Of a DNA stretch of 64,000 nt, positions 8,860-17,604 are shown one piece after another; the stretch's first letter is position 1, and every line of letters starts with the position of its first letter. The position numbers and the translations under genes are program-made. A model generated the notes under the pieces. That model made no database searches. It had not been told where the DNA came from and saw only the letters and a list, made by a program, of their open reading frames with translations. The stretch covers positions 248,001-312,000 of the forward strand of contig NZ_JAIVAJ010000006.1 of NCBI RefSeq assembly GCF_020171725.1. The letters run 5' to 3'. Source of the DNA: Halobacillus litoralis. Its GTDB lineage: Bacteria > Bacillota > Bacilli > Bacillales > Halobacillaceae.

Positions 8860-8860
8860 A

Positions 8861-8892
8861 GCGACCTGAATTTCAGGTCGCTTATTTTTTTA
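8861..8892 (+). terminator. Rho-independent terminator of flgL
   Basis: The stem GCGACCTGAA / TTCAGGTCGC has a minimal loop and is followed by TTATTTTTTT. Confidence 0.92.
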
Positions 8893-8929
8893 TACGCTAA
8901 GTTCTAATAAGTAAAGAGGAGTGTTGGTG

Positions 8930-9481
8930 ATGTCCATTCCTAAGTTGCAAGTTCAGACACAACAAGCCCAAATCGGTTTACAAACAGTCTCCGCTAAACA
9001 TGAATACAAGCAGTTTAAAGCGGAGCAGTCTATTCAGCAACCAAAAGCGGATATGACAATCGAGCAGAAAAAAGGAAAACTTACCATTGATCAATCAAGT
9101 GCATGGAGCAATCTTGGGTTTAAATCTATAGCAGAACGCACACGAGACACAGCCTCCCATGCAGAGCAAGTTCTGCTGGAAGGGATAGCAAGGGTGGCGC
9201 AAGAAGGTGATGAAATGATGAGTGTTGAGAACAATGGGAATCCTATTCCTAGTATCTCGGAAAGAAATACAGGGTGGGACTTCAATTACCCTCTCGGAAG
9301 CACTCCCGTATCCGAATTGGTTAAGTTGTCCTATCAAGCTAACCCTGCGAAAATTCAAACTCAAATAAATCCTCCTGTTATCGAAGCCACTCCTAAATAT
9401 CCTGAATTTAATTATGAGCGTGGGTATGTTGATATTTCGTTAGTACAACATGCTAGTATCCAAATAGATTGGAAAATATAA
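8930..9481 (+). CDS. yviE: YviE-like flagellar cluster protein (DUF6470)
   Basis: The start is ATG 8930 (protein MSIPKLQVQTQQAQIGLQT, 183 residues). The in-frame GTG at 8921 is too close to the AAAGAGGA site. The N-terminal block with alternating short beta strands (LQVQTQQAQIGL, KADMTIEQKKGKLTIDQS) is the signature of YviE, which lies at this position (flgL-yviE-fliW-csrA) in Bacillaceae. The function is unknown. The small gap to fliW suggests it shares the fliW-csrA transcript. Confidence 0.85.
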   Translation: MSIPKLQVQTQQAQIGLQTVSAKHEYKQFKAEQSIQQPKADMTIEQKKGKLTIDQSSAWSNLGFKSIAERTRDTASHAEQVLLEGIARVAQEGDEMMSVENNGNPIPSISERNTGWDFNYPLGSTPVSELVKLSYQANPAKIQTQINPPVIEATPKYPEFNYERGYVDISLVQHASIQIDWKI

Positions 9482-9515
9482 ATACGATTTAGAAGAAAAG
9501 AAAGGTAGATGAAGA

Positions 9516-9968
9516 GTGAAAGTTCAAACGAAATATTTTGGCGAAGTTGAAGTAGACGAGAAAGATCAAATTGCTTTTGAGCAAGGATTGCCTGGTTTTA
9601 GAGATTATCAAACATTTGTGATGTTAACCATCCCAGAAGCCCCTTTCTATGTAGTACTACAGTCATTGGAAGTGCATGACCTTGCTTTTATTCTAACCAA
9701 TCCTTATATATTCTTTCAGGACTATGAATTTGATATTGATGGAACCTCTGAAGAAGAGTTAGAGATTAACAGTACTAAAGAAGTGGAAGTTTATTCTGTT
9801 ATTACGATTCGTGATCCTTTTAAACAATCAACAATCAATTTGCAGGCACCGATTATCTATAACAAAAATACAAATCAAGCCAAACAAATCGTATTGAATT
9901 CATCTGTATACCATACTAAACACCTTATCATTCAGGAGGAAGAAGGTGGATCAAATGCTCGTCCTTAA
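9516..9968 (+). CDS. fliW: Flagellar assembly factor FliW
   Basis: FliW is the protein antagonist of CsrA. Free flagellin sequesters FliW, which frees CsrA to block hag translation and so couples flagellin synthesis to export. The 150-residue product shows the family pattern ([34 protein letters not shown], the central [17 protein letters not shown], and [20 protein letters not shown]). The start is GTG 9516. The 3' end overlaps csrA, so the two are translationally coupled. Confidence 0.96.
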   Translation: MKVQTKYFGEVEVDEKDQIAFEQGLPGFRDYQTFVMLTIPEAPFYVVLQSLEVHDLAFILTNPYIFFQDYEFDIDGTSEEELEINSTKEVEVYSVITIRDPFKQSTINLQAPIIYNKNTNQAKQIVLNSSVYHTKHLIIQEEEGGSNARP

Positions 9969-10185
9969 TCGAAAAATAAACGAATCGATTATGATTGGAG
10001 AGGACATTGAAATTAAAGTCATATCAATAGATGGTGGACAGGTAAAGCTAGGTATCAATGCTCCTTCACAATTAGAAATCCATCGAAAGGAAATACACTT
10101 GGCTATTTTAGAAGAGAATACACAAGCAGCCTCTTTAGATTTAGATTTGATTAACTTACTAAAAAACAATTCCAAAAACACTTAA
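9955..10185 (+). CDS. csrA: Translational regulator CsrA
   Basis: CsrA is a small dimeric RNA-binding protein that represses translation at ANGGA sites. I use ATG 9955, giving the canonical start [18 protein letters not shown] (76 residues). GTG 9946 would add MDQ and is nearer to AGGAGG, so it cannot be fully excluded. The core [19 protein letters not shown] carries the usual RNA-binding Arg/Lys. The C-terminal tail ([15 protein letters not shown]) is the extended helix typical of FliW-regulated CsrA proteins. It overlaps fliW and directly precedes hag, its main known target. Confidence 0.94.
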   Translation: MLVLNRKINESIMIGEDIEIKVISIDGGQVKLGINAPSQLEIHRKEIHLAILEENTQAASLDLDLINLLKNNSKNT

Positions 10186-10208
10186 AATAACCAACACTCT
10201 TCCGATAA
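10183..10208 (+). promoter_or_regulatory. SigD-type promoter of hag
   Basis: TAAA (10183-10186), 14 bases, then TCCGATAA (10201-10208), close to the SigD -10. The -35 overlaps the csrA stop codon. It leaves a leader of about 95 bases before hag. Confidence 0.78.
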
Positions 10209-10268
10209 TATAAGTGTAATGCCAAACATGTCGGCCGACATCAAAGCTGGTATTAACCATTTCGGTTT

Positions 10269-10301
10269 CCCACAAGGACGTGGGAGTCAAAATCAAGGAG
10301 G
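10269..10301 (+). promoter_or_regulatory. CsrA-binding leader of hag (hairpin site plus Shine-Dalgarno site)
   Basis: The hairpin CCCAC-AAGGAC-GTGGG (10269-10284) presents AAGGA in its loop, the classic CsrA target. A second site overlaps the Shine-Dalgarno AAGGAGG (10295-10301). Two sites about 20 bases apart would let one CsrA dimer bridge them, as shown for B. subtilis hag. A 14-bp perfect palindrome (10228-10241) lies further up the leader. Confidence 0.85.
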
Positions 10302-10310
10302 ATATCAATT

Positions 10311-11135
10311 ATGCGTATTAATCACAACATCGCTGCCTTAAACACTTACCGTCAGCTTGGACAAGCGAACAATGCTCAATCAAATTCTATGGAGAAGCTT
10401 TCTTCGGGTCTTCGAATCAACAAAGCTGGAGACGACGCAGCGGGTCTTTCCATTTCCGAAAAAATGCGTGGACAAATTCGTGGTTTGGAGCAAGCATCTC
10501 GTAACTCTCAAGATGGAATTTCTATGATTCAAACAGCTGAAGGCGCACTAAACGAAACTCACTCTATTTTACAGCGTATGCGTGAACTTGCTGTACAAGG
10601 TTCAAACGATACAAACGTTACAGCAGACCGTGATTCTATTAAAGATGAGTTGACTCAGTTGAAGAAAGAAATTGATCGTATAGCAACAAATACAGAGTTC
10701 AACACACAGAATGTACTTTCTGCAGCAGGTACTTACAACTTCCAAGTAGGAGCTAATTCATCACAAGTCATCGAGTTGACGATCAATTCAATGGATGCAG
10801 AATCACTAGCTACTAATTTGACAAGCGCTGTAATTTCTGGACTTGCTTCTCACGGTGATTTCACTTCATTTGTAACGAACATTAACAGCGCGCTTACTAA
10901 AGTTTCTGATGAGCGATCGAAACTTGGTGCTGTCCAGAATCGTCTAGAGCATACAATTGCTAACTTAGATACTAGTGCTGAAAACCTAACAGCTGCAGAA
11001 TCACGTATCCGTGATGTAGATATGGCAAAAGAAATGATGAACCAAACGAAAAACTCTATTTTGGCACAAGCTTCACAAGCTATGCTTGCGCAAGCAAACC
11101 AACAGCCACAAGGAGTCTTACAGTTACTAAGATAA
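10311..11135 (+). CDS. hag: Flagellin (Hag)
   Basis: This is a 274-residue minimal flagellin. The N-terminal D0/D1 (MRINHNIAALNTYRQL, SSGLRINKAGDDAAGLSISE, RNSQDGISMIQTAEGALNE) and C-terminal D1/D0 (ESRIRDVDMAKEMM, ILAQASQAMLAQANQQPQG, ending VLQLLR) are textbook. The central part (about 150-205) is short and Ser/Thr-rich, as in B. subtilis Hag without large outer domains, and is the likely surface for O-glycosylation. It is preceded by a SigD promoter and a CsrA-type leader, and followed by a terminator. The two Maf glycosyltransferase genes directly downstream suggest that this protein is their acceptor. Confidence 0.98.
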   Translation: MRINHNIAALNTYRQLGQANNAQSNSMEKLSSGLRINKAGDDAAGLSISEKMRGQIRGLEQASRNSQDGISMIQTAEGALNETHSILQRMRELAVQGSNDTNVTADRDSIKDELTQLKKEIDRIATNTEFNTQNVLSAAGTYNFQVGANSSQVIELTINSMDAESLATNLTSAVISGLASHGDFTSFVTNINSALTKVSDERSKLGAVQNRLEHTIANLDTSAENLTAAESRIRDVDMAKEMMNQTKNSILAQASQAMLAQANQQPQGVLQLLR

Positions 11136-11147
11136 TCAAAAATAGAA

Positions 11148-11180
11148 GAGAGGCAGCCAGTTAGGTTGCCTCTCCTCTTT
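11148..11180 (+). terminator. Rho-independent terminator of hag
   Basis: The stem GAGAGGCAGCC / GGTTGCCTCTC (one G-U pair) is followed by CTCTTT. The weak T run may let some transcripts continue into the Maf genes. Confidence 0.85.
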
Positions 11181-11198
11181 ATTGAGGGTGATATATAA

Positions 11199-13001
11199 AT
11201 GAATAATGTTATTTACATAGAAAATTCGGACAAGAATGTGCCCGTATATCCTGTTATATTCAAAAAAACGAAGGTAGATACATTATTAACTTCTTTAAAT
11301 GGATTGAATTTAAATAGTACATATGCTCCCGACAAAGAATCTAATCGATTTGTGGAAAATCACTATAAAAGAAACTACGCACATATCTTATTTGGGATAG
11401 GCCATTCTCATATAGCCAAAGACTTTGTTTATCAGATGGTTGAAAATGATTTACTCATTATTATAGAGCCAAATGTTGATCTCTTTGAAGGCTTACGAGA
11501 TAGGGGGCATTTAGATGAGTTACTAAATCTCAAAAATGTGTTTATTCTAGTCGGTTTTGAGTTTGTTGAGATAGATAGAGAGATTAAATATGTGATTGAA
11601 AATGGGTATCTAGGTTTTACTGAATTCATAATATCTCCTAATTATGAGAAAATATATCCTCAATATATTAAAACAATAAGAGAAATTATCAAGCAAAGTA
11701 CAAGTTTATCAACAATGAATATTGCAACTATGACAGTGTTTTCGCAAATATGGCAGAAAAATTTACTCTATAACCTTAAAGATATTTGGAAGTCTGAAAG
11801 CTTTGTAGAGTACGAGGGCAAACTGGATTGTCCTGTTATTATAGCCTCTTCTGGTCCTTCATTGACAAAACAACTAGACATTTTGAGAGAGGTTAGAGAA
11901 AGTAACTGTGCTCTGATAATAGCAGCGGGGTCGACCATTAACCCATTACTCAAAGCAGGTATAAAACCCCATATTATAGTTTCTGTTGACGGTGGAGAAG
12001 CAAATTGGAATCATTTTAAGTCAATTGACTATGATGATATCCCTCTATTTTACAGTTTAGCAGTGCATAAGAATATACCCGCCTCTCATGGAGGATTGAA
12101 GGTTGCTTTCAACCCTCAAGAAGATATGCTAACAAGTTGGGTGGAAGATATTGCGAGTAGAAAGGTCGGTACAGTAGATGGCGGTGCTTCGGTTGCAAAC
12201 TTTTCTTTAGATGTAGCATATAAAATTTCATCTGGACCTATTACTCTAATTGGACAGGATCTTGCTTACACAGGTGATCAAACTCATGCAAAGGGGAATC
12301 GGAATTATAAGAAGGTAATTGAGCTTGAAAATTCGAGGAAATACACTTCTGTAGAGGGATACTATGGTGGTCAAGTAAGAAGTGACTATCAATTCTTAAG
12401 TATGAAGAAAGTCTTTGAAAATATGATTAAAAGCTTCAGGATAAAAGGTGATAATCGTTCTGTTTATAATTCCACTGAAGGCGGAGCCGCTATTGACGGT
12501 TTTGAAAAAGTACCCTTTAAACATTTTGTTGGGGAATTTAGCCACTTAAGCTATGAACAAGAATTTAATAAATTATTCCAAAAGTTAGAAGGTACTATAG
12601 AAAGTAATAAAGATGTAATCGAAAAAAATGTTTCAAATGAGAAAATGAAATTGCATGAAGCTAAGTCTCTATGCGAAAATGCCATCGAGATTCTGAATAA
12701 AACCGATAAATATAAGTTGATAGAACAAACCAAACTAGATGAATTGGACGAAATAGATTCAAAGGTAAATGTATATACAGAAAGTAAAATACTTCATTTT
12801 ATCACAATGCCTGTAAATTTCAGGATTAATTACAAATATAGACAAATAAAAGAAGAGTCAGAAGCACAGCAATTGGAAAGAATATTAAACAAGTCTGAGG
12901 CTTTGTATAAGGGGATTTATGATGCAATAAATACTACGGTTGAGTTCATAGACGAGGTATTTCCAGAAGGGGTTGAAAAATGTGAAAGAAATAGTAACTG
13001 A
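11199..13001 (+). CDS. Motility-associated glycosyltransferase, Maf-1 type (DUF115)
   Basis: The 600-residue cytosolic protein of the Maf/DUF115 family is expected to transfer a nonulosonic acid from its CMP form onto Ser/Thr of flagellin. The core domain begins at about residue 210 with PVIIASSGPSLTKQ, then IIAAGSTINPLLKAGIKPH and the VSVDGG motif, then LIGQDLAYTGDQTHAKG (about 350-365) and NSTEGGAAIDG. The N-terminal 200 residues are the Maf N-domain (ILFGIGHSHIAKDF) and the C-terminal 150 are charged helices. It starts 18 bases after the hag terminator. The pseudaminic acid operon 5 kb downstream would supply the donor. Acceptor specificity is inferred from position. Confidence 0.92.
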   Translation: MNNVIYIENSDKNVPVYPVIFKKTKVDTLLTSLNGLNLNSTYAPDKESNRFVENHYKRNYAHILFGIGHSHIAKDFVYQMVENDLLIIIEPNVDLFEGLRDRGHLDELLNLKNVFILVGFEFVEIDREIKYVIENGYLGFTEFIISPNYEKIYPQYIKTIREIIKQSTSLSTMNIATMTVFSQIWQKNLLYNLKDIWKSESFVEYEGKLDCPVIIASSGPSLTKQLDILREVRESNCALIIAAGSTINPLLKAGIKPHIIVSVDGGEANWNHFKSIDYDDIPLFYSLAVHKNIPASHGGLKVAFNPQEDMLTSWVEDIASRKVGTVDGGASVANFSLDVAYKISSGPITLIGQDLAYTGDQTHAKGNRNYKKVIELENSRKYTSVEGYYGGQVRSDYQFLSMKKVFENMIKSFRIKGDNRSVYNSTEGGAAIDGFEKVPFKHFVGEFSHLSYEQEFNKLFQKLEGTIESNKDVIEKNVSNEKMKLHEAKSLCENAIEILNKTDKYKLIEQTKLDELDEIDSKVNVYTESKILHFITMPVNFRINYKYRQIKEESEAQQLERILNKSEALYKGIYDAINTTVEFIDEVFPEGVEKCERNSN

Positions 13002-13329
13002 AACCATTAATACATTAAAGTTCTACTTGCCCAATCTCATAGAAGGCACAAAGTCAACTGCAGAAAAGTTCCAGGCCCATAAAGACTCTGAAGCCCTTAA
13101 AGTTCTACCTAATATTGTTGAAGGAATTGACTGGGTTTATCAAGCGATTGCAGGGATCCAAAAGAATGGAGGATTGCCAAAAATAGATTTAGAAGAACTA
13201 AGCTCCATACTACCCGAAACTTTAAGGGCAATCGAAGTGAAAGATTATGTTCTACTTTCAGATCTTTTAGAGTATGAAATTGTACATGTCTTAGAAAAAT
13301 GGAATGATCAATTATTGGTGACACAGTGA
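12982..13329 (+). CDS. Small protein between two Maf genes, function unknown
   Basis: GTG 12982 gives about 115 residues, with AAGGGG at a sensible distance. TTG 12973 sits too close to that site. The product is acidic and predicted all-helical, with helices around KEIVTETINTLKFYLPNL, ALKVLPNIVEGIDWVYQAI, PETLRAIEVKDYVLLSDLL and EYEIVHVLEKW. It has no membrane segment, Cys cluster or signal peptide. It overlaps the 3' end of the first Maf gene, and its stop overlaps the start of the second, so all three are translationally coupled. Its fold and place suggest a chaperone or partner of a Maf enzyme or of flagellin, but no family is recognised. Confidence 0.75.
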   Translation: MKEIVTETINTLKFYLPNLIEGTKSTAEKFQAHKDSEALKVLPNIVEGIDWVYQAIAGIQKNGGLPKIDLEELSSILPETLRAIEVKDYVLLSDLLEYEIVHVLEKWNDQLLVTQ

Positions 13330-14588
13330 ATTGGGAGCTAGTACATTGTCGGAATGGTGAAGGTACCGTGAGAGTAATGAAGGGATACAAAAAGATTCTT
13401 CTGCACAGCAAATTCAACCCCTCAAGAGAAGCTGAACGGTGGGTTGATGGTTTGAGTTTTAATGCTGATTATACAAAAAAAGTAGTTGTGGTTGGAGTAG
13501 GAGCAGGTCATCATATTCTCAAATTCATAGCAAGGTATCCTCACTTACCAGTCGTTGTATGGGATTTCAATCCGGAGTATGTTAAGTGGGTAAAAGATCA
13601 GTATCTTCTCTCTGACGTGCCCTATCATATTCCTATAAATGTTTCTGATAGTTTACTAGAAATTAGTAAAAGATTCACACCATTATTGGAAGAAGAAGGG
13701 ACAGAGGTTTTAATTCATTCCCCTTCATTATGCATCATCCCGGAGCACTTAAACAGTCTTAAGGATAACTTGGAAAATTATGTGCTTTTTTTAAAAACGA
13801 TTCGTCATCAATCTCTTTCACTCTTAGAAAACTTCCATAAAAACATACGCCTTAAAGATAAAGGGTTTTATCCTTATTTAGGAGACTTTCAAGATAAATC
13901 ATTGATTCTCGTGTCAGCAGGTCCATCGCTCGCTAAGCAGTTACCACAACTTGCAAAATTGCAGCAGCAAGATAATCTTGTAATAGCCGCTGTTGGAACA
14001 GCTTTAAAACCTCTCTTGGGACACAATATTTTACCTGATCTTGTAATGGTTTCAGATCCACAGTCAAATATTGCGGAACAGTTCCCACCGGATAAACGAC
14101 TAGAACATATTCCTTTATTTTATTTATCAACTGCCAATCATGAAGCAATAAAAAATTATCAGGGAGATCGGTTCATAATTTGGCAGAGAGGGTATGAAGC
14201 TTCTGAAGAACAAGCGGGTATAAGAGGAGAGCCTTTAGTCCGAACAGGAGGGTCAGTAGCAACGAGTTTATTGGACCTTATTGTTAAAATGGGAGCAAAA
14301 CGTGTTGCTCTAATTGGACAAGATTTAGCTGTGACAGGTGGTAAAAGTCATGTAGAAGGTACACATCAATATAAAAAAATGAATACAAGTGATATGAGGC
14401 TTGTTGAAGATTTCTATAAGACATCTCTGGTTCCAACCTTAAATAATCTATCTATCTATTTGAAATGGTTTGAAGCTTATAGGAGATCTACACCAGAAAA
14501 AATCGAACTCTGGAATTGTACAGAGGGCGGGGCACATATAAATGGATGGAAGCATAGTAGCTTATCAGATTACCTCCATATTAATTAA
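13326..14588 (+). CDS. Second Maf-type glycosyltransferase (DUF115)
   Basis: The 420-residue paralogue of the upstream Maf protein has LILVSAGPSLAKQ (about 193-205), VIAAVGTALKPLLGHNILPD, the VSDPQ motif, ALIGQDLAVTGGKSH (about 330-344) and NCTEGGAHINGW. The N-domain (VVVVGVGAGHHILKF) is shorter and the long C-terminal extension is absent. GTG 13326 overlaps the previous stop. Two Maf enzymes in one operon may act on different residues or transfer different sugars, but sequence alone does not decide. A terminator follows. Confidence 0.9.
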   Translation: MNWELVHCRNGEGTVRVMKGYKKILLHSKFNPSREAERWVDGLSFNADYTKKVVVVGVGAGHHILKFIARYPHLPVVVWDFNPEYVKWVKDQYLLSDVPYHIPINVSDSLLEISKRFTPLLEEEGTEVLIHSPSLCIIPEHLNSLKDNLENYVLFLKTIRHQSLSLLENFHKNIRLKDKGFYPYLGDFQDKSLILVSAGPSLAKQLPQLAKLQQQDNLVIAAVGTALKPLLGHNILPDLVMVSDPQSNIAEQFPPDKRLEHIPLFYLSTANHEAIKNYQGDRFIIWQRGYEASEEQAGIRGEPLVRTGGSVATSLLDLIVKMGAKRVALIGQDLAVTGGKSHVEGTHQYKKMNTSDMRLVEDFYKTSLVPTLNNLSIYLKWFEAYRRSTPEKIELWNCTEGGAHINGWKHSSLSDYLHIN

Positions 14589-14590
14589 AG

Positions 14591-14627
14591 GGCATCCTTT
14601 GTATTCTCCCAAAGGGTGTCTTTTTCT
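14591..14627 (+). terminator. Rho-independent terminator after the Maf genes
   Basis: The stem GGCATCCTTT / AAAGGGTGTC (with G-U pairs) is followed by TTTTTC. Confidence 0.82.
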
Positions 14628-14662
14628 ATTATGAGTTATTTCAGGAGAAATTATTAAGGGAT

Positions 14663-14688
14663 TAAATATTACCATTTTCGTCCGATAT
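14663..14688 (+). promoter_or_regulatory. SigD-type promoter of flaG-fliD-fliS-fliT
   Basis: TAAA (14663-14666), 14 bases, then TCCGATAT (14681-14688), nearly ideal for SigD. Confidence 0.85.
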
Positions 14689-14709
14689 AAAAAGAAACAC
14701 GGAAAAGAG

Positions 14710-15093
14710 TTGGTCAAGGTGGATGTGAAAGAAGTGATTGTACAATCGCACCTTTTAAAGAAAAGCGCCTCTGAAGTCAATGACTTAGGAAAAACTCCAA
14801 AAAATTTGAGCAATTTAAGACGAGAAATTGACAACTCTTCGGTTAATGAAGATTTGCCAAAAGAAGAATACGAAGAACGTATTAGGAAAGTCGTGGAAGG
14901 CATCAACCAATTGATTGATCCACAAAAAACATCTTTGAAATTTAAATTCCATGAAGAACTTGAAGAGTATTATGTAAGTATAATAGATGAGAGATCTGGT
15001 GATATTGTTAGAGAAATACCTCCCAAAAAGGTACTTGATTATCATGCAGCTATGGAAGAATTCTTAGGTATTATTATAGATAATAAGATTTAG
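14710..15093 (+). CDS. flaG: FlaG family flagellar protein (YvyC)
   Basis: The FlaG domain fills the C-terminal half: INQLIDPQKTSLKFKFHEEL, then YYVSIIDERSGDIVREIPPKK, and LDYHAAMEEFLG at the end. The N-terminal half is polar. FlaG influences filament length or cap function in several bacteria and lies just before fliD in Bacillaceae. The start is uncertain: TTG 14710, GTG 14719 and GTG 14734 are in frame, and 14719 fits the upstream GAAAAGAG best. The open frame from 14710 gives 127 residues. A SigD promoter stands upstream and fliD starts 12 bases downstream. Confidence 0.9.
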   Translation: MVKVDVKEVIVQSHLLKKSASEVNDLGKTPKNLSNLRREIDNSSVNEDLPKEEYEERIRKVVEGINQLIDPQKTSLKFKFHEELEEYYVSIIDERSGDIVREIPPKKVLDYHAAMEEFLGIIIDNKI

Positions 15094-15105
15094 TGAGGTG
15101 TCCCA

Positions 15106-16575
15106 ATGAGCGATATGAGAATCGGTGGATTAGCATCTGGAATGGATATAGATGGCATTGTTAAAGATTTAATGCGAGCAGAAAAGCAGCCGTTAAATAA
15201 AATGGAGCAAGACCGTACTTGGACAGAATGGAAAAGAGACTCCTATAGAGAAGTTAACAAACAACTGCTAGAATTCGATAACATGATGTTAGACATGAAG
15301 TACACTAAGACCTATGAACCAAAAGAAGTTATTTCATCTGATGAATCTGTTCTTAAAGCCACTGGTAATTCTAGTGCCTCTAATGGAGTTTATTCTATTG
15401 AAGTGACACAAGTAGCTAATGCAGCATATAAAGTAAGTTCTGGAGCGGTATCTGGTACATCGATCGATCCTACACAACCTTTATCAAATGAGAAGGCAAA
15501 CTTTTCTAATTGGGAGAATAATGGGTCTTTTACTATTACTACACATGAAGGTGATGAAACATTCACAATTGATGAAACTGGATCATTAAATGATTTGTTG
15601 AAAGAAATCACGGATTCAGGTATTGGTATTAGAGCATTTTATAATGAATCTTCTGACCAGGTTATGATAGAGAGAACTAATGTTGGTGATTTTCAAGGAG
15701 GGGATGAGATTTCCTTCTCTGGTAATACAGGATTTCTCACAAATACGCTGAAGTTGGATACTGAACAGGGAGGACAGGGTGCAGAATTTATATACAATAA
15801 TGCAATTACAATAAAATCTGATGATAATAATTATTCTCTGAACGGTGTAGATTACGAATTTCAAAAGCAAGGTACAGCAACATTAAACGTGAGCAATAAT
15901 GTTGATCAATCAGTAAAAAAGATCACTGAATTTATCGATAAGTACAATAGTATTGTTGAAAATCTGAACAATAAAGTTAAGGAGAAGCGATATAGGGACT
16001 TTCCCCCACTAACACAAGAACAGCGGGATGGGATGGAAGAAAAGGAAATTGAACTATGGGAAGAAAAAGCAAAAAGTGGTCTTTTAAGAAGTGACAACAT
16101 TGTCAGAAATACCTTATCTGATATGAGGTTTAGTTGGTACCAGGAGGTAGAGACTGGTGGAACTTATACACAGTTAACTCAGATTGGCATTTCCACAGGC
16201 ATAAACTTTCAGAATGGCGGACAACTTGAAATTGACGAGGTAAAGCTTAAGGAAGCTCTCCAAGAAGATCCACAAGCAGTAAGAGAATTGTTTGCGGGTA
16301 ACGAAGCTTCTGGTGGAGAAGGAATTCTCCAGAAGCTTGAAGATACCATCGCTACTACAAGGGATTCCATAAGACGAAAAGCTGGAAATATTAATAGCAC
16401 TGATGAGAGTTATACTCTTGGTCGGCAAATAAAGGACATGAATGATCGTATGGATAGTTTCCAAGAGAGGTTAAGCATGATTGAAGATCGTTATTGGGCT
16501 CAATTTGGAGAGATGGAAAGAGCGATACAACAAATGAATTCTCAATCTGCGTATTTAATGCAGCAATTTGGTTAA
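15106..16575 (+). CDS. fliD: Flagellar filament cap protein FliD (HAP2)
   Basis: FliD forms the pentameric cap that folds exported flagellin at the filament tip. The N-terminus MRIGGLASGMDIDGIVKDLM is diagnostic. FliD_N ends near EVTQVANAAYKVSSG, and the C-terminal helical domain holds LTQIGISTGINFQNGGQLEI and the coiled tail ERLSMIEDRYWAQFGEMERA. At 489 residues it is close to B. subtilis FliD. The start ATG follows GTGAGGTGTCCC. The stop region overlaps the open frame ahead of fliS, so fliD-fliS-fliT form one unit. Confidence 0.97.
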   Translation: MSDMRIGGLASGMDIDGIVKDLMRAEKQPLNKMEQDRTWTEWKRDSYREVNKQLLEFDNMMLDMKYTKTYEPKEVISSDESVLKATGNSSASNGVYSIEVTQVANAAYKVSSGAVSGTSIDPTQPLSNEKANFSNWENNGSFTITTHEGDETFTIDETGSLNDLLKEITDSGIGIRAFYNESSDQVMIERTNVGDFQGGDEISFSGNTGFLTNTLKLDTEQGGQGAEFIYNNAITIKSDDNNYSLNGVDYEFQKQGTATLNVSNNVDQSVKKITEFIDKYNSIVENLNNKVKEKRYRDFPPLTQEQRDGMEEKEIELWEEKAKSGLLRSDNIVRNTLSDMRFSWYQEVETGGTYTQLTQIGISTGINFQNGGQLEIDEVKLKEALQEDPQAVRELFAGNEASGGEGILQKLEDTIATTRDSIRRKAGNINSTDESYTLGRQIKDMNDRMDSFQERLSMIEDRYWAQFGEMERAIQQMNSQSAYLMQQFG

Positions 16576-16597
16576 AGGGAAAGGGGCTATAGCAATT

Positions 16598-16987
16598 ATG
16601 TCAATCGAAGCATATAAAAACAATTCTGTTGAGACAGCGTCACCTGGGGAACTTACATTAATGTTGTACAATGGAGGAATCAAGTTTATTCAAACTGCTA
16701 TGAAATCGATTGAATCAAAACAGTTCGAAAAGAAGAACACTAGTATTCAACGTGCCCAAGCTGTTATCAGTGAACTGACTGTAACGATGAATCGTGATTA
16801 CTCAATTTCTAAAGAAGTATTACCACTATATGAATATATGAATCGTCGCTTGATTGAAGCCAACGTAAAAAATGATATTGAAGCATTGAAGGAAGTTGAA
16901 GAACTGTTTGTTGATTTCAGAGACACTTGGAAACAAGTTATCTTGATAGACAGGCAAGCTAGGAATCGAAATGGTGAGAGAGCATAA
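16598..16987 (+). CDS. fliS: Flagellin export chaperone FliS
   Basis: FliS binds the C-terminal helix of flagellin and stops it polymerising in the cytoplasm. In Bacillus it also takes part in the Hag-FliW-CsrA switch. I start at ATG 16598 (MSIEAYKNNSVETASPGELT) because family members begin with this AYxxN...TASPGELTLMLY block and AAGGGG stands about 11 bases upstream. The longer in-frame start at 16568 would add an unconserved tail. The four-helix signature RRLIEANVKNDIEALKEVEE and the FRDTWKQV motif are present. It overlaps fliT by one base. Confidence 0.95.
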   Translation: MSIEAYKNNSVETASPGELTLMLYNGGIKFIQTAMKSIESKQFEKKNTSIQRAQAVISELTVTMNRDYSISKEVLPLYEYMNRRLIEANVKNDIEALKEVEELFVDFRDTWKQVILIDRQARNRNGERA

Positions 16988-17340
16988 TGAACCATTGGGG
17001 GAACTTTCACCAAGTTACACTAGAACTGAACGAGGTTTTACATCGAAAAGTGACAAATGATAACAGGGAAGAAATATTAAAAGAAGTACAGTCCTTATTA
17101 GATCGACGCTCACACTTGATAAAGTCCCTTCCGGATCCAGTTTCTGAAAGCGATAAGGCTTTAGTGAAATCTGTTTTGAAAATTGAGCCAAGTATGAATC
17201 AACGAATAGAGCTTTTATTTACACAACTTAAGAAAGAACTTAAGCTCTTAAAGAAGCAGAAGATAAGTAAGCAGCAGTACACTAACCCTTATCAAAGCGT
17301 TGCTAATCATGATGGTGTTTACATGGATCATAAAAAATGA
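16987..17340 (+). CDS. fliT: FliT-like flagellar chaperone
   Basis: The 117-residue helical protein stands directly after fliS, where FliT, the putative FliD chaperone, is found in Bacillaceae. The tail NPYQSVANHDGVYMDHKK matches the C-terminal NPY...DG(x)FxDKKK pattern of Bacillus FliT-like proteins. The middle is basic and coiled-coil-like (LFTQLKKELKLLKKQK). The start overlaps the fliS stop (TAATG), and a strong terminator follows. The FliT role is by family and position, since similarity within this family is low. Confidence 0.85.
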   Translation: MNHWGNFHQVTLELNEVLHRKVTNDNREEILKEVQSLLDRRSHLIKSLPDPVSESDKALVKSVLKIEPSMNQRIELLFTQLKKELKLLKKQKISKQQYTNPYQSVANHDGVYMDHKK

Positions 17341-17353
17341 TTGGTTTACTAAT

Positions 17354-17385
17354 AAAAAACACCCTATTGGGGTGTTTTTTGGTTT
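17354..17385 (+). terminator. Rho-independent terminator of fliD-fliS-fliT
   Basis: The stem AAAAAACACCC / GGGGTGTTTTTT closes the flagellar operon. Confidence 0.93.
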
Positions 17386-17604
17386 TCGAGAACATACTAT
17401 TACCGAGCTATCTAAGGTTTATAAACAGCTATTAAAGATAGAAATTCAATGCAAAAGTCCTTATATACTTACATTTTTTACTTTTTGAATTTCTCCATGC
17501 TGTAGTAGACTATATACAGAGGCTTTGTTTATTAACTCATTCTTTCAGTTGGTCCCTAGTACTACAACTACTAGACCTTTTTAATCAATTTATTCTAATT
17601 CATT

